From NCBI GenBank assembly GCA_011389895.1, contig JAABTN010000022.1, forward strand, positions 1 to 47,155: DNA of 47,155 nt, in the 5' to 3' direction. The translations under genes and the position numbers were made by a program. A model generated the notes under the pieces. It searched no databases. It worked only from the letters and a program-made list of their open reading frames with translations, and was not told the DNA's origin. Shown one piece after another: positions 18,642-27,302 of the stretch; within the stretch, counting starts at the first letter, position 1, and the number at the start of each line of letters is the position of its first letter. This stretch comes from Maritimibacter sp. (GTDB taxonomy: Bacteria > Pseudomonadota > Alphaproteobacteria > Rhodobacterales > Rhodobacteraceae).

Positions 18642-19901
18642 ATGGCACAACTTCCCGACATCGACCTGCCTGACAACCCGCGCCTCACGGCGAACATGAC
18701 CCATTTTGCCCGCGCGCTCCGGGCGGCGGGGATGAAGGTCGGTCCGGGCCGGGTGATCGAGGCGACCCGCGCGGTGGCGGCGGCAGGATTTACCGATAAG
18801 ACCGATTTCTACTGGACGCTGCACGCGGTCTTCGTCTCGCGCCCCGAGGAACGGCGCGTGTTTGCACAGGTGTTTCGCCTTTACTGGCGCGATCCGCGCT
18901 ATCTAGAACACATGATGGCGCTGATGCTGCCCGCCGTGCGCGGGGTGCAGGAAGACCGGGCGGCGGCCCCGGCGGAAAAACGCGCCGCCGAAGCGCTGCT
19001 CGACGGGTTGGAGCCCGATCTGCCCGAGGGGCGTGACGAGGGCGACGGGGAGGAAGAGAGCGAGATCGAGATTGACGCCTCGCTCACCATGTCGGGCGAG
19101 GAACGTTTGCGCAGCCTCGATTTCGAGCAGATGTCGAATGCCGAGGTGGCCGAGGCCAAGCGCATGCTGGCGCGGCTCGCCCTGCCGGTGAAGCCGCTTC
19201 TGTCGCGCCGCACGCAGGCGGCGGTCCGGGGGGCCGCGCCGGATTGGCGGCGCAGTATGCGCGACGCGATGCGCCAAGGCGGCGAAATTCGCGACATCGC
19301 CACCAAGAAACGGCGCATCCGTTGGCCCAACCTCGTGGTCCTGTGCGACATATCGGGCTCGATGTCGTCCTACAGCCGCATGGTGCTTCATTTCCTGCAC
19401 AGCGTCGCCAACCAGAAGGGCGCGGGCTGGGCGCGTGTGCATGGTTTCACCTTCGGAACCCGGTTGACCAATATCACCCGCCACCTTGCGACCCGTGATG
19501 TCGATGCGGCGCTGGCCGACGCCGGGGCCGAGGCGCAGGATTGGGAAGGCGGCACGCGGATCGGCGATTGCTTGCACAGCTTCAACCGGGACTGGTCGCG
19601 GCGGGTGCTGGGGCAGGGGGCGGTGGTTCTGATCATCACCGATGGGTTGGACCGCGACGACCCCGACCGGTTGGTGCGTGAAATGGAGCGTCTGCATCTC
19701 TCGGCGCGCCGGGTGATCTGGCTCAACCCGCTTCTGCGGTGGGAAGGGTTTGCGCCCAAGGCCGCTGGCATTCGCGCGATGCTCCCGCATGTCGACACGT
19801 TTCGCGCGGGCCACAACATCGCCTCGCTCGCGGGGTTGGCCGCGGCCCTGTCGCGCCCCGATGATCCGGGCGAGAAAACCCGCCTGATGAAGCTGCTTTA
19901 G
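18642..19901 (+). CDS. VWA domain protein (CoxE-like)
   Basis: This 419-residue protein has an N-terminal helical CoxE-type region, an acidic linker (about 125-146, rich in D, E and G) and a von Willebrand A domain from about residue 228. The MIDAS motif DISGS is at 236-240, with the supporting GGTRIGD and ITDGLDRDD segments. Such proteins are the substrate-binding partners of MoxR ATPases. ATG 18642 is the family-typical start (MAQLPDIDLPDNPRL), although the upstream bases hold two hairpins and no good ribosome site, so translation may be limited. Its stop shares TTAG with the convergent DMT gene. Confidence 0.9.
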   Translation: MAQLPDIDLPDNPRLTANMTHFARALRAAGMKVGPGRVIEATRAVAAAGFTDKTDFYWTLHAVFVSRPEERRVFAQVFRLYWRDPRYLEHMMALMLPAVRGVQEDRAAAPAEKRAAEALLDGLEPDLPEGRDEGDGEEESEIEIDASLTMSGEERLRSLDFEQMSNAEVAEAKRMLARLALPVKPLLSRRTQAAVRGAAPDWRRSMRDAMRQGGEIRDIATKKRRIRWPNLVVLCDISGSMSSYSRMVLHFLHSVANQKGAGWARVHGFTFGTRLTNITRHLATRDVDAALADAGAEAQDWEGGTRIGDCLHSFNRDWSRRVLGQGAVVLIITDGLDRDDPDRLVREMERLHLSARRVIWLNPLLRWEGFAPKAAGIRAMLPHVDTFRAGHNIASLAGLAAALSRPDDPGEKTRLMKLL

Positions 19902-20800
19902 CCGGGCCGCACCGGCGAGGCGGCCATGGCGCGGCGCGCCGTGCGGTGTAGCCGGGCCTCGCGCAGGATGGTGTAAAGCCCCGCCCCCACGATCAACGCC
20001 GCCCCCAACACGGTCGCCAGATCCGGCACCTCGGAGAAGACGAAGAAGGCAAAGAGGATGGCAAAGACCAGCCGGGTGTAGCGAAACGGGGTAACCGCGG
20101 GCACATCCCCGGTCTGCATCGCGCGCGTGAGCATGTAGTAGCCCACCATGCCCAGCCCCGTGGCCGCAACAATCAGCCCGGTATCGGCAAGATCGGGCAG
20201 GATGATCGGCGCCCCGAAAAGGCTCATGACAATCCCAGCGGGCACCGCCATGAAAAACCCCCAGCTCGACGTCTGGAACGGATGCACGCCGGTGGGCAGG
20301 CTTCGGGTCGCCACGTCGCGCACCGCAAGCCCGATGGCCGCGCCAAGACCCAAGAGCGCCTCAAGCCGGAAACTCTCCATCCCCGGGCGCAAGATCACCA
20401 ATACGCCCACCAGCCCGATCCCGATCGCCATCCAGCGCCGCCAGCCGACGCTCATCCCGAGAAACAGGATCGCGCCGAGGTTCACAAAGAGCGGATTGGC
20501 CTGCAACAGCGCAGACAAGAGCCCGAGTGGCAGAACCATCAGGCCGATCACGAAACAGGTCGTGCCGATCAATTCACCGGCGTTTCGGATCAGGATCACG
20601 GGATGGAGAAACAGCTTCGAGACCGGCGAATGCCCGCTTCGGATCGCCAGAAGGCCGAAGACGAACGACCCCAACAGGCCGAGCATGATCAGCACTTCGC
20701 CCAGCGGCACGCGCTGTGTCACCAGTTTCACAAGAACATCCTCGCTGGCGAAAAACGCCATCGCGATGGTCATGAGCGCCGCGCCCCGCAGGTTGTCCAT
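19898..20800 (-). CDS. EamA/DMT-family transporter
   Basis: This 300-residue inner-membrane transporter has ten hydrophobic segments and two EamA repeats, including LLSALLQANPLFVNLGAI in the first and TPFRYTRLVFAILFAFFVF in the second. The C-terminal tail is cytoplasmic and arginine-rich. The substrate is unknown. It converges on the VWA gene with a four-base stop overlap, the same arrangement as the DMT gene at 2982. A perfect 12-base palindrome lies upstream (20888-20899). Confidence 0.9.
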   Translation of the reverse strand: MDNLRGAALMTIAMAFFASEDVLVKLVTQRVPLGEVLIMLGLLGSFVFGLLAIRSGHSPVSKLFLHPVILIRNAGELIGTTCFVIGLMVLPLGLLSALLQANPLFVNLGAILFLGMSVGWRRWMAIGIGLVGVLVILRPGMESFRLEALLGLGAAIGLAVRDVATRSLPTGVHPFQTSSWGFFMAVPAGIVMSLFGAPIILPDLADTGLIVAATGLGMVGYYMLTRAMQTGDVPAVTPFRYTRLVFAILFAFFVFSEVPDLATVLGAALIVGAGLYTILREARLHRTARRAMAASPVRPG

Positions 20801-20887
20801 GGATCAAGTCTCCGGGGCCCCATGCCCCGCCGGTCTAGCTAGCGGTAACGCGCGCGGGGCGAAAGGGGGCGCGGTGAAAGTAGACCC

Positions 20888-20899
20888 TGCAAATTTGCA
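20888..20899. promoter_or_regulatory. Perfect palindrome TGCAAATTTGCA upstream of DMT gene
   Basis: A 12-base perfect palindrome lies 88 bases before the transporter start in a 137-base gap. It is AT-rich in an otherwise very GC-rich gap, which makes a chance origin less likely. The regulator is unknown. Confidence 0.35.
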
Positions 20900-20937
20900 C
20901 AGAGCGGCGGGCGGTCCGCTTCGGTCAATTCCGCCGC

Positions 20938-21486
20938 CTAGTCTTCGTCCTCGAAAGCCTCCGCCATATCGCACAAGGCCGCCACCGTGTTGAGGTTGCG
21001 GGCCGTGGCGGGCACCCCAAGCGCGCGCTCCACATTTGCTGCGAGCTTTGATCGCCCGATCCCCTCCGGGGCGTGCAGCATGAAAAACCGGCCCTGCAGC
21101 ACAAACCGTTCGCCCGGGCCGGCCAGCTCTTGCAACTGCCCGAGGTCCGGGGCGGGCGGCGGGTTGGCGCAGACCCAGATATGCCCGGTCTTGGGGTCTT
21201 CGATCGCCGCGTTGAAGGGAAACTCAGCCCGCGCCGCGCGCAGGTCGCAGGCTTCGATCAAGGTCACGCGGGGGCGAAACCCCTGTCGTTCAAGGATTTC
21301 GCGCTCAAGCAGATCGGTGAACTCATCCCGGTCGAGCACCGCCGAGAACACCGCGTTGCCGGATTGGATATAGGTGCGCGCCCCCGTCGCCCCGAGCTTT
21401 GCCAACATGCGCTTGAGCTCGGTCATGGGCAGCTTGTTCTTGCCGCCCACGTTGATGCCGCGCAAGAGACAGACCCAGACCGTCAT
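20938..21486 (-). CDS. DUF1697 family protein
   Basis: This 182-residue soluble protein has the characteristic DUF1697 opening VCLLRGINVGGKNKLPM, then TYIQSGNAVF near residues 38-47 and a C-terminal SKLAANVERALGVPATARN. The family is widespread and has no established biochemical function. Its ATG overlaps the phzF stop by four bases (ATGA), so the two are translated together. It ends with an acidic EAFEDED tail. Confidence 0.9.
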   Translation of the reverse strand: MTVWVCLLRGINVGGKNKLPMTELKRMLAKLGATGARTYIQSGNAVFSAVLDRDEFTDLLEREILERQGFRPRVTLIEACDLRAARAEFPFNAAIEDPKTGHIWVCANPPPAPDLGQLQELAGPGERFVLQGRFFMLHAPEGIGRSKLAANVERALGVPATARNLNTVAALCDMAEAFEDED

Positions 21487-22307
21487 ACCACCAACTTGCC
21501 TTCCATCACCCGGACGGCGTTGCCGGTGACGGTGACCGCCGGCCCACGGGCCGAAACCTCGATACAGGACGGGCGGCCCATGTCGTGCCCCTGATGCACG
21601 GTCAGCTCCAGAAGGCCGCCCTCTGCCAGAAGGGCCGCGAGCGTCGCGGCGGCGGACCCGGTCGCCGGGTCTTCGGGGATATTGTCAAGCGGCGCGAAGA
21701 CGCGAATGTCGATCCGCGCGCCCTGCCGGACATAGGCGCATTGCGCAAAATCCAGCCCTTGGGGATATAGCGCTGCCCCCTTGCGAAAGGCCGCCACATC
21801 GGGCACGAGGTCGGACAGTGCCGCGCGATCGGTCAGCTCGGTGAACGTGAACCCGAGGCCAAGGCTTGCCATGACCGGCGGGCGCGCCAGCGTCGTCTCC
21901 GGCGTGCCAAGGGCGCGGGCGACCAGCGCGGGTTCGGGATGATCGAGGATGTCACAGGCGCGCGTCGTGGTGAAGGACGCCCGCCCCCCGCTGGACCAGA
22001 TGTCGAGATCACCAATGCCCAGCTCAACCACGAATTCCGGCCCCAGCCCGGCCTCGCCAAGCATCACCGCCGTGCCGATGGTCGGATGGCCCGCAAAGGG
22101 CACCTCCATCGTCGGCGTGAAAATGCGCAGTTTCGCGACCCCGCCCCGGTCGGGCGGATAGAGAAACACGGTCTCGGAATAATTGAACTCCCGCGCTATA
22201 TCTTGCAGCTTGTCCTCCGGCAGATCGGTGGCATTGGGCACGATGGCAAGGGGGTTGCCGCCAAAGGGGCGATCCGTGAAGACATCGTAGACGAGGTAAT
22301 CGGTCAT
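21483..22307 (-). CDS. PhzF family isomerase/epimerase-like protein
   Basis: This 274-residue protein has the two-lobed PhzF fold. The N-terminal FTDRPFGGNPLAIV is followed by the catalytic Glu in FNYSETVFL (about residues 42-50), FAGHPTIGTA (about 71-80) and the C-terminal DPATGSAAATLAALL. Members include the phenazine isomerase and many proteins of unknown substrate; no phenazine genes are present here. ATG 22307 is chosen; the open frame extends upstream without a better start. It is coupled to the DUF1697 gene. Confidence 0.92.
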   Translation of the reverse strand: MTDYLVYDVFTDRPFGGNPLAIVPNATDLPEDKLQDIAREFNYSETVFLYPPDRGGVAKLRIFTPTMEVPFAGHPTIGTAVMLGEAGLGPEFVVELGIGDLDIWSSGGRASFTTTRACDILDHPEPALVARALGTPETTLARPPVMASLGLGFTFTELTDRAALSDLVPDVAAFRKGAALYPQGLDFAQCAYVRQGARIDIRVFAPLDNIPEDPATGSAAATLAALLAEGGLLELTVHQGHDMGRPSCIEVSARGPAVTVTGNAVRVMEGKLVV

Positions 22308-22490
22308 GTTCTGCGCTCGCTTTTGCAGCCGTGCCGCGTGCCCCGTCGCGCGCCTATAAAGCCCACGGCGCGGGGCGGACGGGGCGGACAGGTTCACGTC
22401 AGTCTCGCATGATCTGTCGAAGATCGCCACGGGGGACGGGCACCCTGGGGGACGGTTTCATAACGGGGCGGGCGCGACGCGGCGATCTGG

Positions 22491-22519
22491 TTGACTTCGT
22501 CGCAATCGCAACGTTCTGT
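22491..22519 (+). promoter_or_regulatory. Possible promoter giving a near-leaderless message
   Basis: TTGACT (22491-22496), a 17-base spacer and TTCTGT (22514-22519) lie just upstream of the DMT start at 22527. Transcription would begin about at the ATG, which fits the absence of a ribosome-binding site there. The -10 is poor, so this is tentative. Confidence 0.2.
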
Positions 22520-22526
22520 CGCCCCC

Positions 22527-23438
22527 ATGGAAGAAAAACGCAATCTGGACAGTCTCGGGGTAGGATCGCTGATCGTGATCTCGCTTCTTTTGGGCCTCAA
22601 CCACGTGGTCATCAAGATGGTGAACGACGGGCTTCAGCCGGTGTTCGCCGCCGGGCTCAGGTCATTCGGCGCGGCGTTCTGCGTCTGGCTCTGGCTTCGG
22701 TTTCGCGGTCAGCGGCTTGATTTCCGGCGCGAAACCATACCGGCGGGGGTGATCATCGGCCTGATCTTCTCGGTGGAATTCATCGGGCTTTTCGTGGCGC
22801 TCGATCTGACCAGCGTCACGCGCACCTCGGTCATTTTCTATTCCATGCCGGTCTGGACCGCGATCGCGGCGCATTTTTTCTTGCCGGGCGAACGGTTGAC
22901 CCCGGTCAAACTCGTCGGTCTCACGCTTGCCTTCGGGGGCGTGGTCTGGGTCATCGCGGACCGCGATGCGGGGGTGGTCGGGACCGCCTCGGTCATCGGC
23001 GACCTCGCGGCCCTGATGGGGGCCCTTGGCTGGACCGGGCTGGCGATTTTTGCCCGCGTGAGCAAGCTCAACAAGACCAGCCCGGAGATGCAGATGTTCT
23101 GGCAGCTTTCGGTCTCGGGCCCGGTTCTGATCGCGGTGGCGTTCCTGTTCGGCCCATTCATCCGCGAGGTGACCGCATGGCATTGGGCGGGGCTTGGCTA
23201 CCAGACCGTTTTCGTCGCGGCGGGCGCGTTTCTTGCGTGGTTCTGGCTTTTGAACAACTACAAGGCCTCGGCGGTGTCGTCCTTTGCCTTTCTCACGCCG
23301 GTGGTGTCGGTTGCCATGGGATGGCTCGTGCTGGGTGAGCCGATGTCAATCTCGATCGCGGTCAAGCTGGCGATGGTCGCGGGCGGGATCGTGTTGATCA
23401 ACCGGGTTCCGCGACCCCGGCAGCAGCCAGCGGGATAA
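22527..23438 (+). CDS. EamA/DMT-family transporter
   Basis: This 303-residue transporter has ten membrane segments and two EamA repeats, with FSVEFIGLFVALDLTSVTR closing TM3-4 of repeat one and SSFAFLTPVVSVAMGWLVLGE in repeat two. The substrate is unknown. ATG 22527 (MEEKRNLDSLG) is used; there is no Shine-Dalgarno sequence. Its last 41 bases overlap the 3' end of the convergent endonuclease-like gene, an unusually long tail overlap, and encode the soluble tail after the last helix. Confidence 0.88.
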   Translation: MEEKRNLDSLGVGSLIVISLLLGLNHVVIKMVNDGLQPVFAAGLRSFGAAFCVWLWLRFRGQRLDFRRETIPAGVIIGLIFSVEFIGLFVALDLTSVTRTSVIFYSMPVWTAIAAHFFLPGERLTPVKLVGLTLAFGGVVWVIADRDAGVVGTASVIGDLAALMGALGWTGLAIFARVSKLNKTSPEMQMFWQLSVSGPVLIAVAFLFGPFIREVTAWHWAGLGYQTVFVAAGAFLAWFWLLNNYKASAVSSFAFLTPVVSVAMGWLVLGEPMSISIAVKLAMVAGGIVLINRVPRPRQQPAG

Positions 23439-24105
23439 GGTCGACATCGGCCCAGATCGGCAGGTGATCGGACGCCATGCGCGCCAGCCGCGTGTCATGG
23501 ACCCCGGCCCCGATAAGGGCGACATCTGCGCTGTGCGCCACGCGGTCAAGATGCCCGACCGGGCGCATCGTGGGATAGGAGGCGCCCGGCGCATGCAGAT
23601 GAAAGGCATAGGCAAATTCTTCCATCCCGACGCGCCGGGACCATTCGTTGAAATCCCCAAGAATGACGGTCGGGTGCCCCTCTTTCGCAAGGTGACCGCG
23701 CAGCGCGCGTAATTGTTTGTGCCGGTTGCGTCGCATCAGGCCAAGGTGCACCCCGGCGATGGTCAGCCCATGGTCGATCTCGACCGTGACCGCGCCGCGC
23801 GGCTCCAGCGACGGAAGAACGTAGCGCGCCACTTTCGTCACCTCGTGGCCGCGCCGGACCAAGACCGCGTTGCCGTGAAACCCCAGCGACACATCGCTTT
23901 GGGCAAGATCGGCGGGAATGAAATCGGTTTCCGTGGCGATCAGGTCGCGCGGCAGCGCGCTGGGCCGGGGCCCCAATCGCCGGTCGGCCTCCTGCAACAC
24001 CACGACATCCGCGCTGAGCGTGTTGATCACCTCGAGCACGCGGTGCGGATCGCGGCGCCGGTCGGTGCCCACGGCCTTGCGGATGTTGTAGCTTGCGATC
24101 TTCAT
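23398..24105 (-). CDS. Endonuclease/exonuclease/phosphatase family protein
   Basis: This 235-residue metal-dependent phosphodiesterase-fold protein has the family motifs ASYNIRKAV at the N-terminus, VVLQEADRR (catalytic Glu near residue 39), LGDFNEWSRR and the C-terminal SDHLPIW with Asp213 and His214. It could act on nucleic acid, phospholipid or another phosphodiester; the sequence does not decide. It is distinct from xthA in this window, with which it shares the MKIASYNI opening. It has no signal peptide. Its last 41 bases overlap the DMT gene on the other strand. Confidence 0.9.
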   Translation of the reverse strand: MKIASYNIRKAVGTDRRRDPHRVLEVINTLSADVVVLQEADRRLGPRPSALPRDLIATETDFIPADLAQSDVSLGFHGNAVLVRRGHEVTKVARYVLPSLEPRGAVTVEIDHGLTIAGVHLGLMRRNRHKQLRALRGHLAKEGHPTVILGDFNEWSRRVGMEEFAYAFHLHAPGASYPTMRPVGHLDRVAHSADVALIGAGVHDTRLARMASDHLPIWADVDLIPLAAAGVAEPG

Positions 24106-24170
24106 GACAAAAGATATGGGGGAGCGCGCGCCGAGATTGAAGTGGCAGGCTGTCGCGCCTAAAATCAGGC

Positions 24171-24920
24171 ATGTTCTGGCACGGGCAATCTTACGTCACC
24201 TACGCGATCTGGACGGTCCTCGCGGTCGCCATCGTCGTGGCGCTTGTGTTGGGCGATCTGCCCATCGCCTTCGTCGGGACCGTGACGCTGGGATTGACCA
24301 TCGTGCCGCTGGCGATGGCCGAGCGCTTTCACCTCAAGATCCCGATCTATTTCTACGCCTACATGGTGGTGTTTCTCTTCGGCACGGTGTTTCTCGGGGA
24401 AGCCTATGATTTCTATACCCGTTTCTGGTGGTGGGATTTGGTGCTGCACGGCTCTTCGGCGGTGGGCTTCGGGATCATCGGCGTGGTCTTCACGCTGTTG
24501 ATGTTCGAGGGCGACCGATACGCCGCGCCCCCCTTCGCGGTGGCCATCGTCGCCTTTTCCATCGCGCTGTCGATCGGCGCGTTGTGGGAGATTTTCGAAT
24601 TCGCGATGGACCAACTGTTTGGCACGAACATGCAGAAATCCGGGCTCACCGACACGATGACCGACCTGATGGTCGACACGCTGGGCGCGGCCATCGGGGC
24701 GGCGACCGGGTGGGCCTATCTGCGCGGGCGGGACCGGCGCGGATTGCCGGGGGTCATCGCGGATTTCGTCAAAGGCAACAAGCGCCTTGTGCGGCGCAAG
24801 GGACACATGTTGCGTGAGGACGTCGAGGCGCAGGTTGATGAGCTGTCGTCGAAGGCCGACCGGCTCAAGCGTGATGCATCCGCGCCCAAGCCAGAGCCCA
24901 AGCCCAAATCCAAAGGGTGA
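24171..24920 (+). CDS. DUF2238/YjdF-like membrane protein
   Basis: This 249-residue protein has about six membrane segments (residues 10-190) followed by a basic, lysine- and proline-rich cytoplasmic tail (PKPEPKPKSKG). Conserved polar residues lie in the membrane: WWWDLVLHGSSAVGFG, then GALWEIFEFAMDQLFG and DTMTDLMVDTLGAAIG, matching what I recall of the DUF2238 (YjdF-like) family. The function is unknown. Its TGA is immediately followed by the TCA that is the reverse stop of selO, so the two convergent genes abut with no spacer. Confidence 0.78.
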   Translation: MFWHGQSYVTYAIWTVLAVAIVVALVLGDLPIAFVGTVTLGLTIVPLAMAERFHLKIPIYFYAYMVVFLFGTVFLGEAYDFYTRFWWWDLVLHGSSAVGFGIIGVVFTLLMFEGDRYAAPPFAVAIVAFSIALSIGALWEIFEFAMDQLFGTNMQKSGLTDTMTDLMVDTLGAAIGAATGWAYLRGRDRRGLPGVIADFVKGNKRLVRRKGHMLREDVEAQVDELSSKADRLKRDASAPKPEPKPKSKG

Positions 24921-26336
24921 TCAGGTGCCGCAGAAGGTGCGCGCGACCCGTTCCTCGGGGGACGGGGCGGCGGCGAAATAGGCCGTGTCCGGCCCCTCGG
25001 CAAACGGGGTCGCCAGCGCCGCGTTCATGCGGTGGAACGGGGCGAAGTCGCCCTCGACCGCCGCGTTGATCATCTGTTCTACCCGGTGATTGCGCGGAAT
25101 AATGGCCGGGTTCGCAGCTTTCATGACCGCCGATGCGTCGCCCGGATCACGCGCCAATCGAGCCTGCCATTTCTCGGCCCAGCTCGCCCAGGCACCGTCT
25201 TCAGATATCTCATCCGACGCATCAAGTTTATTCGCCAAATCCCTGAAAGTATTCGTAAAATCGGCCTGCGATGATGCCATACGGCTGAGCAACCCTTGGA
25301 TCAGGTCGCTGTCCCCATCTTCTTCGGTGGTAAGCCCGATCTTGGCGCGGAAACGGCGCAGCCACGCGGCGCTGAAATGGTCAGGGAAAGCATGCAGGCG
25401 TTCCTCGGCAGCATCGATCGCCGCCTCTTGATCGCCCTCGATAAGCGGCAGGAGCGTGGTGGCCAGTTGCGCAAGGTTCCAGATACCCATGTTGGGCTGG
25501 TTGGCATAGGCATAGCGCCCCATCTGGTCGATCGAAGAAAACACCTTGTTGGGATTATAGGCGTCCATGAAGGCGCAGGGGCCATAGTCGATGGTCTCGC
25601 CCGAGATGGCCATGTTGTCGGTATTCATGACCCCGTGGATGAACCCGACCGACATCCATGCCGCGATCAATTCGGCCTGCGCAGCGGTCACGGCGGAAAG
25701 CAGATCGAGCGGGCCATCTGCATCCGGGTAATGGCGCTGGATCGCGTGTTCTGTCAGGGCGCGCAGAGCCTGCGTTTCGCCGCGTGCGGCAAAAACCTGA
25801 AACGTGCCCACGCGCAGGTGGCTTGCGGCCACGCGGGTGAGCACGGCACCGGGCCGGACCGCCTCGCGCAGCACCGCTTCGCCGGTGGTCGCGGCCCCGA
25901 GCGCGCGGGTCGTGGGAATGCCAAGCGCATGCATCGCCTCGGACACCACGTATTCACGCAACACCGGGCCAAGCCATGCGCGCCCGTCACCGCCACGCGA
26001 AAACGGCGTGCGCCCCGATCCCTTGAGCTGGATGTCGCGTCGTTGCGCCCGGGTATCAATGACTTCGCCCAAAAGCACCGCGCGCCCATCGCCAAGCTGG
26101 GGGACGAAATTGCCGAACTGGTGGCCGGCGTAGATCTGTGACAACGGATCGGCCCCCTCGGGCACCTCGTTGCCCGCCAGCACATCGGCGGAGAGGGCGG
26201 CGGGGTCGATACCAAGCTCGCGCGCCAGATCCGCGTTCACCGCGACCAGCCCGGGTTGGGCGACCGGCACGGGGGCCTGCCGCGCATAAAACTGCTCTGG
26301 AAGGCGGGCATAGGAATTGTCGAACCGGATCTGCAT
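24921..26336 (-). CDS. selO: Protein adenylyltransferase SelO (YdiU/UPF0061)
   Basis: SelO is a pseudokinase-fold enzyme that transfers AMP to Ser, Thr or Tyr of target proteins. The 471-residue protein carries [19 protein letters not shown] (69-86), the nucleotide-binding [16 protein letters not shown] (104-119) with Lys105, the catalytic-type HGVMNTDN (234-241) and DYGPC (250-254). It ends in FCGT, so Cys469 stands near the C-terminus where some eukaryotic SelO proteins have selenocysteine. It lies 18 bases downstream of the nucleoside hydrolase gene on the same strand. Confidence 0.96.
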   Translation of the reverse strand: MQIRFDNSYARLPEQFYARQAPVPVAQPGLVAVNADLARELGIDPAALSADVLAGNEVPEGADPLSQIYAGHQFGNFVPQLGDGRAVLLGEVIDTRAQRRDIQLKGSGRTPFSRGGDGRAWLGPVLREYVVSEAMHALGIPTTRALGAATTGEAVLREAVRPGAVLTRVAASHLRVGTFQVFAARGETQALRALTEHAIQRHYPDADGPLDLLSAVTAAQAELIAAWMSVGFIHGVMNTDNMAISGETIDYGPCAFMDAYNPNKVFSSIDQMGRYAYANQPNMGIWNLAQLATTLLPLIEGDQEAAIDAAEERLHAFPDHFSAAWLRRFRAKIGLTTEEDGDSDLIQGLLSRMASSQADFTNTFRDLANKLDASDEISEDGAWASWAEKWQARLARDPGDASAVMKAANPAIIPRNHRVEQMINAAVEGDFAPFHRMNAALATPFAEGPDTAYFAAAPSPEERVARTFCGT

Positions 26337-26354
26337 AGGCGTTAGGTAGGCAGC

Positions 26355-27296
26355 CTAGGGCAACCGTGCAAGCCGTTCGGTCAAAAGGGCAAAGAACCCA
26401 TCCGCGTCGAGATCGCCCATGAAGGTGACATTGGGCGCCCGATTGGTCACGCCCCACCAATCCGCCACCGTCATGCCCAGCGTCAGGTCCGAACGGGTTT
26501 CGACCGCGACATTGACATGACGGCCCGAGAAAAGCTCCGGTTTGAGCAGGTAGGCGATGACCGTCGGATCATGCAGAGGCGCGCCGTCCGAGCCGTATTT
26601 CGCACGGTCGAACCGCTCGAAGAAATCGGTCATCTCGGCGGTGGCCACGCCCGCACCATTGCCAAGCGCGCGAAACGCCGCGTTGCGCGGCGCGGTGACA
26701 AGCGCCTTGTGCGTCACGTCGAGCGGCATGAAGGTCAGGGGCACGCCGGACCTGACCACGATATCTGCCGCTTCCGGATCGACGTAGATGTTGAACTCGG
26801 CCGCAGGGGTGATGTTGCCCACTTCGAAATAGGCCCCGCCCATCGCGATGATTTGCCCGATGCGCGGTATGATATCCGGGGCCTCGCCAAAAGCGGTGGC
26901 CAGGTTCGTGAGCGGGCCAAGGGTGCACAGCGTGACCTGTCCGGGCGGCGCGGCGCGCAGGGTCTCGATCAGGAATGCCACCGCGTGTCTCGGGTCCAGC
27001 GGCATGGTGGGGTCGGGCAGGCTGGGGCCATCCAACCCGGTGCGCCCGTGAACATGCTCGGCGGTGACAAGGTTGCGGCGCAGCGGCTGGTCACAGCCCG
27101 CGAAGACCGGCAAGTCCGCGCGCCCTGCCAGTTCACAGATGATGCGCGCGTTCTTCTGGGTCAGGTTCAGGGGCACGTTACCAGCGACGGTGGTGAGGCC
27201 AAGCACCTCCAACTCGGGCGACGCGAGGGCAAGAAGGATCGCTACCGCGTCATCCTGTCCGGGGTCCGTGTCGATGATGATTTTCTGTTTTTCCAT
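26355..27296 (-). CDS. Nucleoside hydrolase (inosine-uridine preferring type)
   Basis: This 313-residue N-ribohydrolase salvages nucleosides by splitting base from ribose. The calcium-binding aspartate cluster IIIDTDPGQDDAVA is at residues 6-19. Supporting motifs are GNVPLNLTQKNA, GPLTNLA, AEFNIYVDPEAA and the late LHDPTVIAYLL. No signal peptide is present, so it is cytoplasmic. Its start lies six bases after the xthA stop, giving an xthA-nucleoside hydrolase-selO unit. Substrate preference (purine, pyrimidine or both) cannot be decided. Confidence 0.94.
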   Translation of the reverse strand: MEKQKIIIDTDPGQDDAVAILLALASPELEVLGLTTVAGNVPLNLTQKNARIICELAGRADLPVFAGCDQPLRRNLVTAEHVHGRTGLDGPSLPDPTMPLDPRHAVAFLIETLRAAPPGQVTLCTLGPLTNLATAFGEAPDIIPRIGQIIAMGGAYFEVGNITPAAEFNIYVDPEAADIVVRSGVPLTFMPLDVTHKALVTAPRNAAFRALGNGAGVATAEMTDFFERFDRAKYGSDGAPLHDPTVIAYLLKPELFSGRHVNVAVETRSDLTLGMTVADWWGVTNRAPNVTFMGDLDADGFFALLTERLARLP

Positions 27297-27302
27297 AGTG
27301 CT

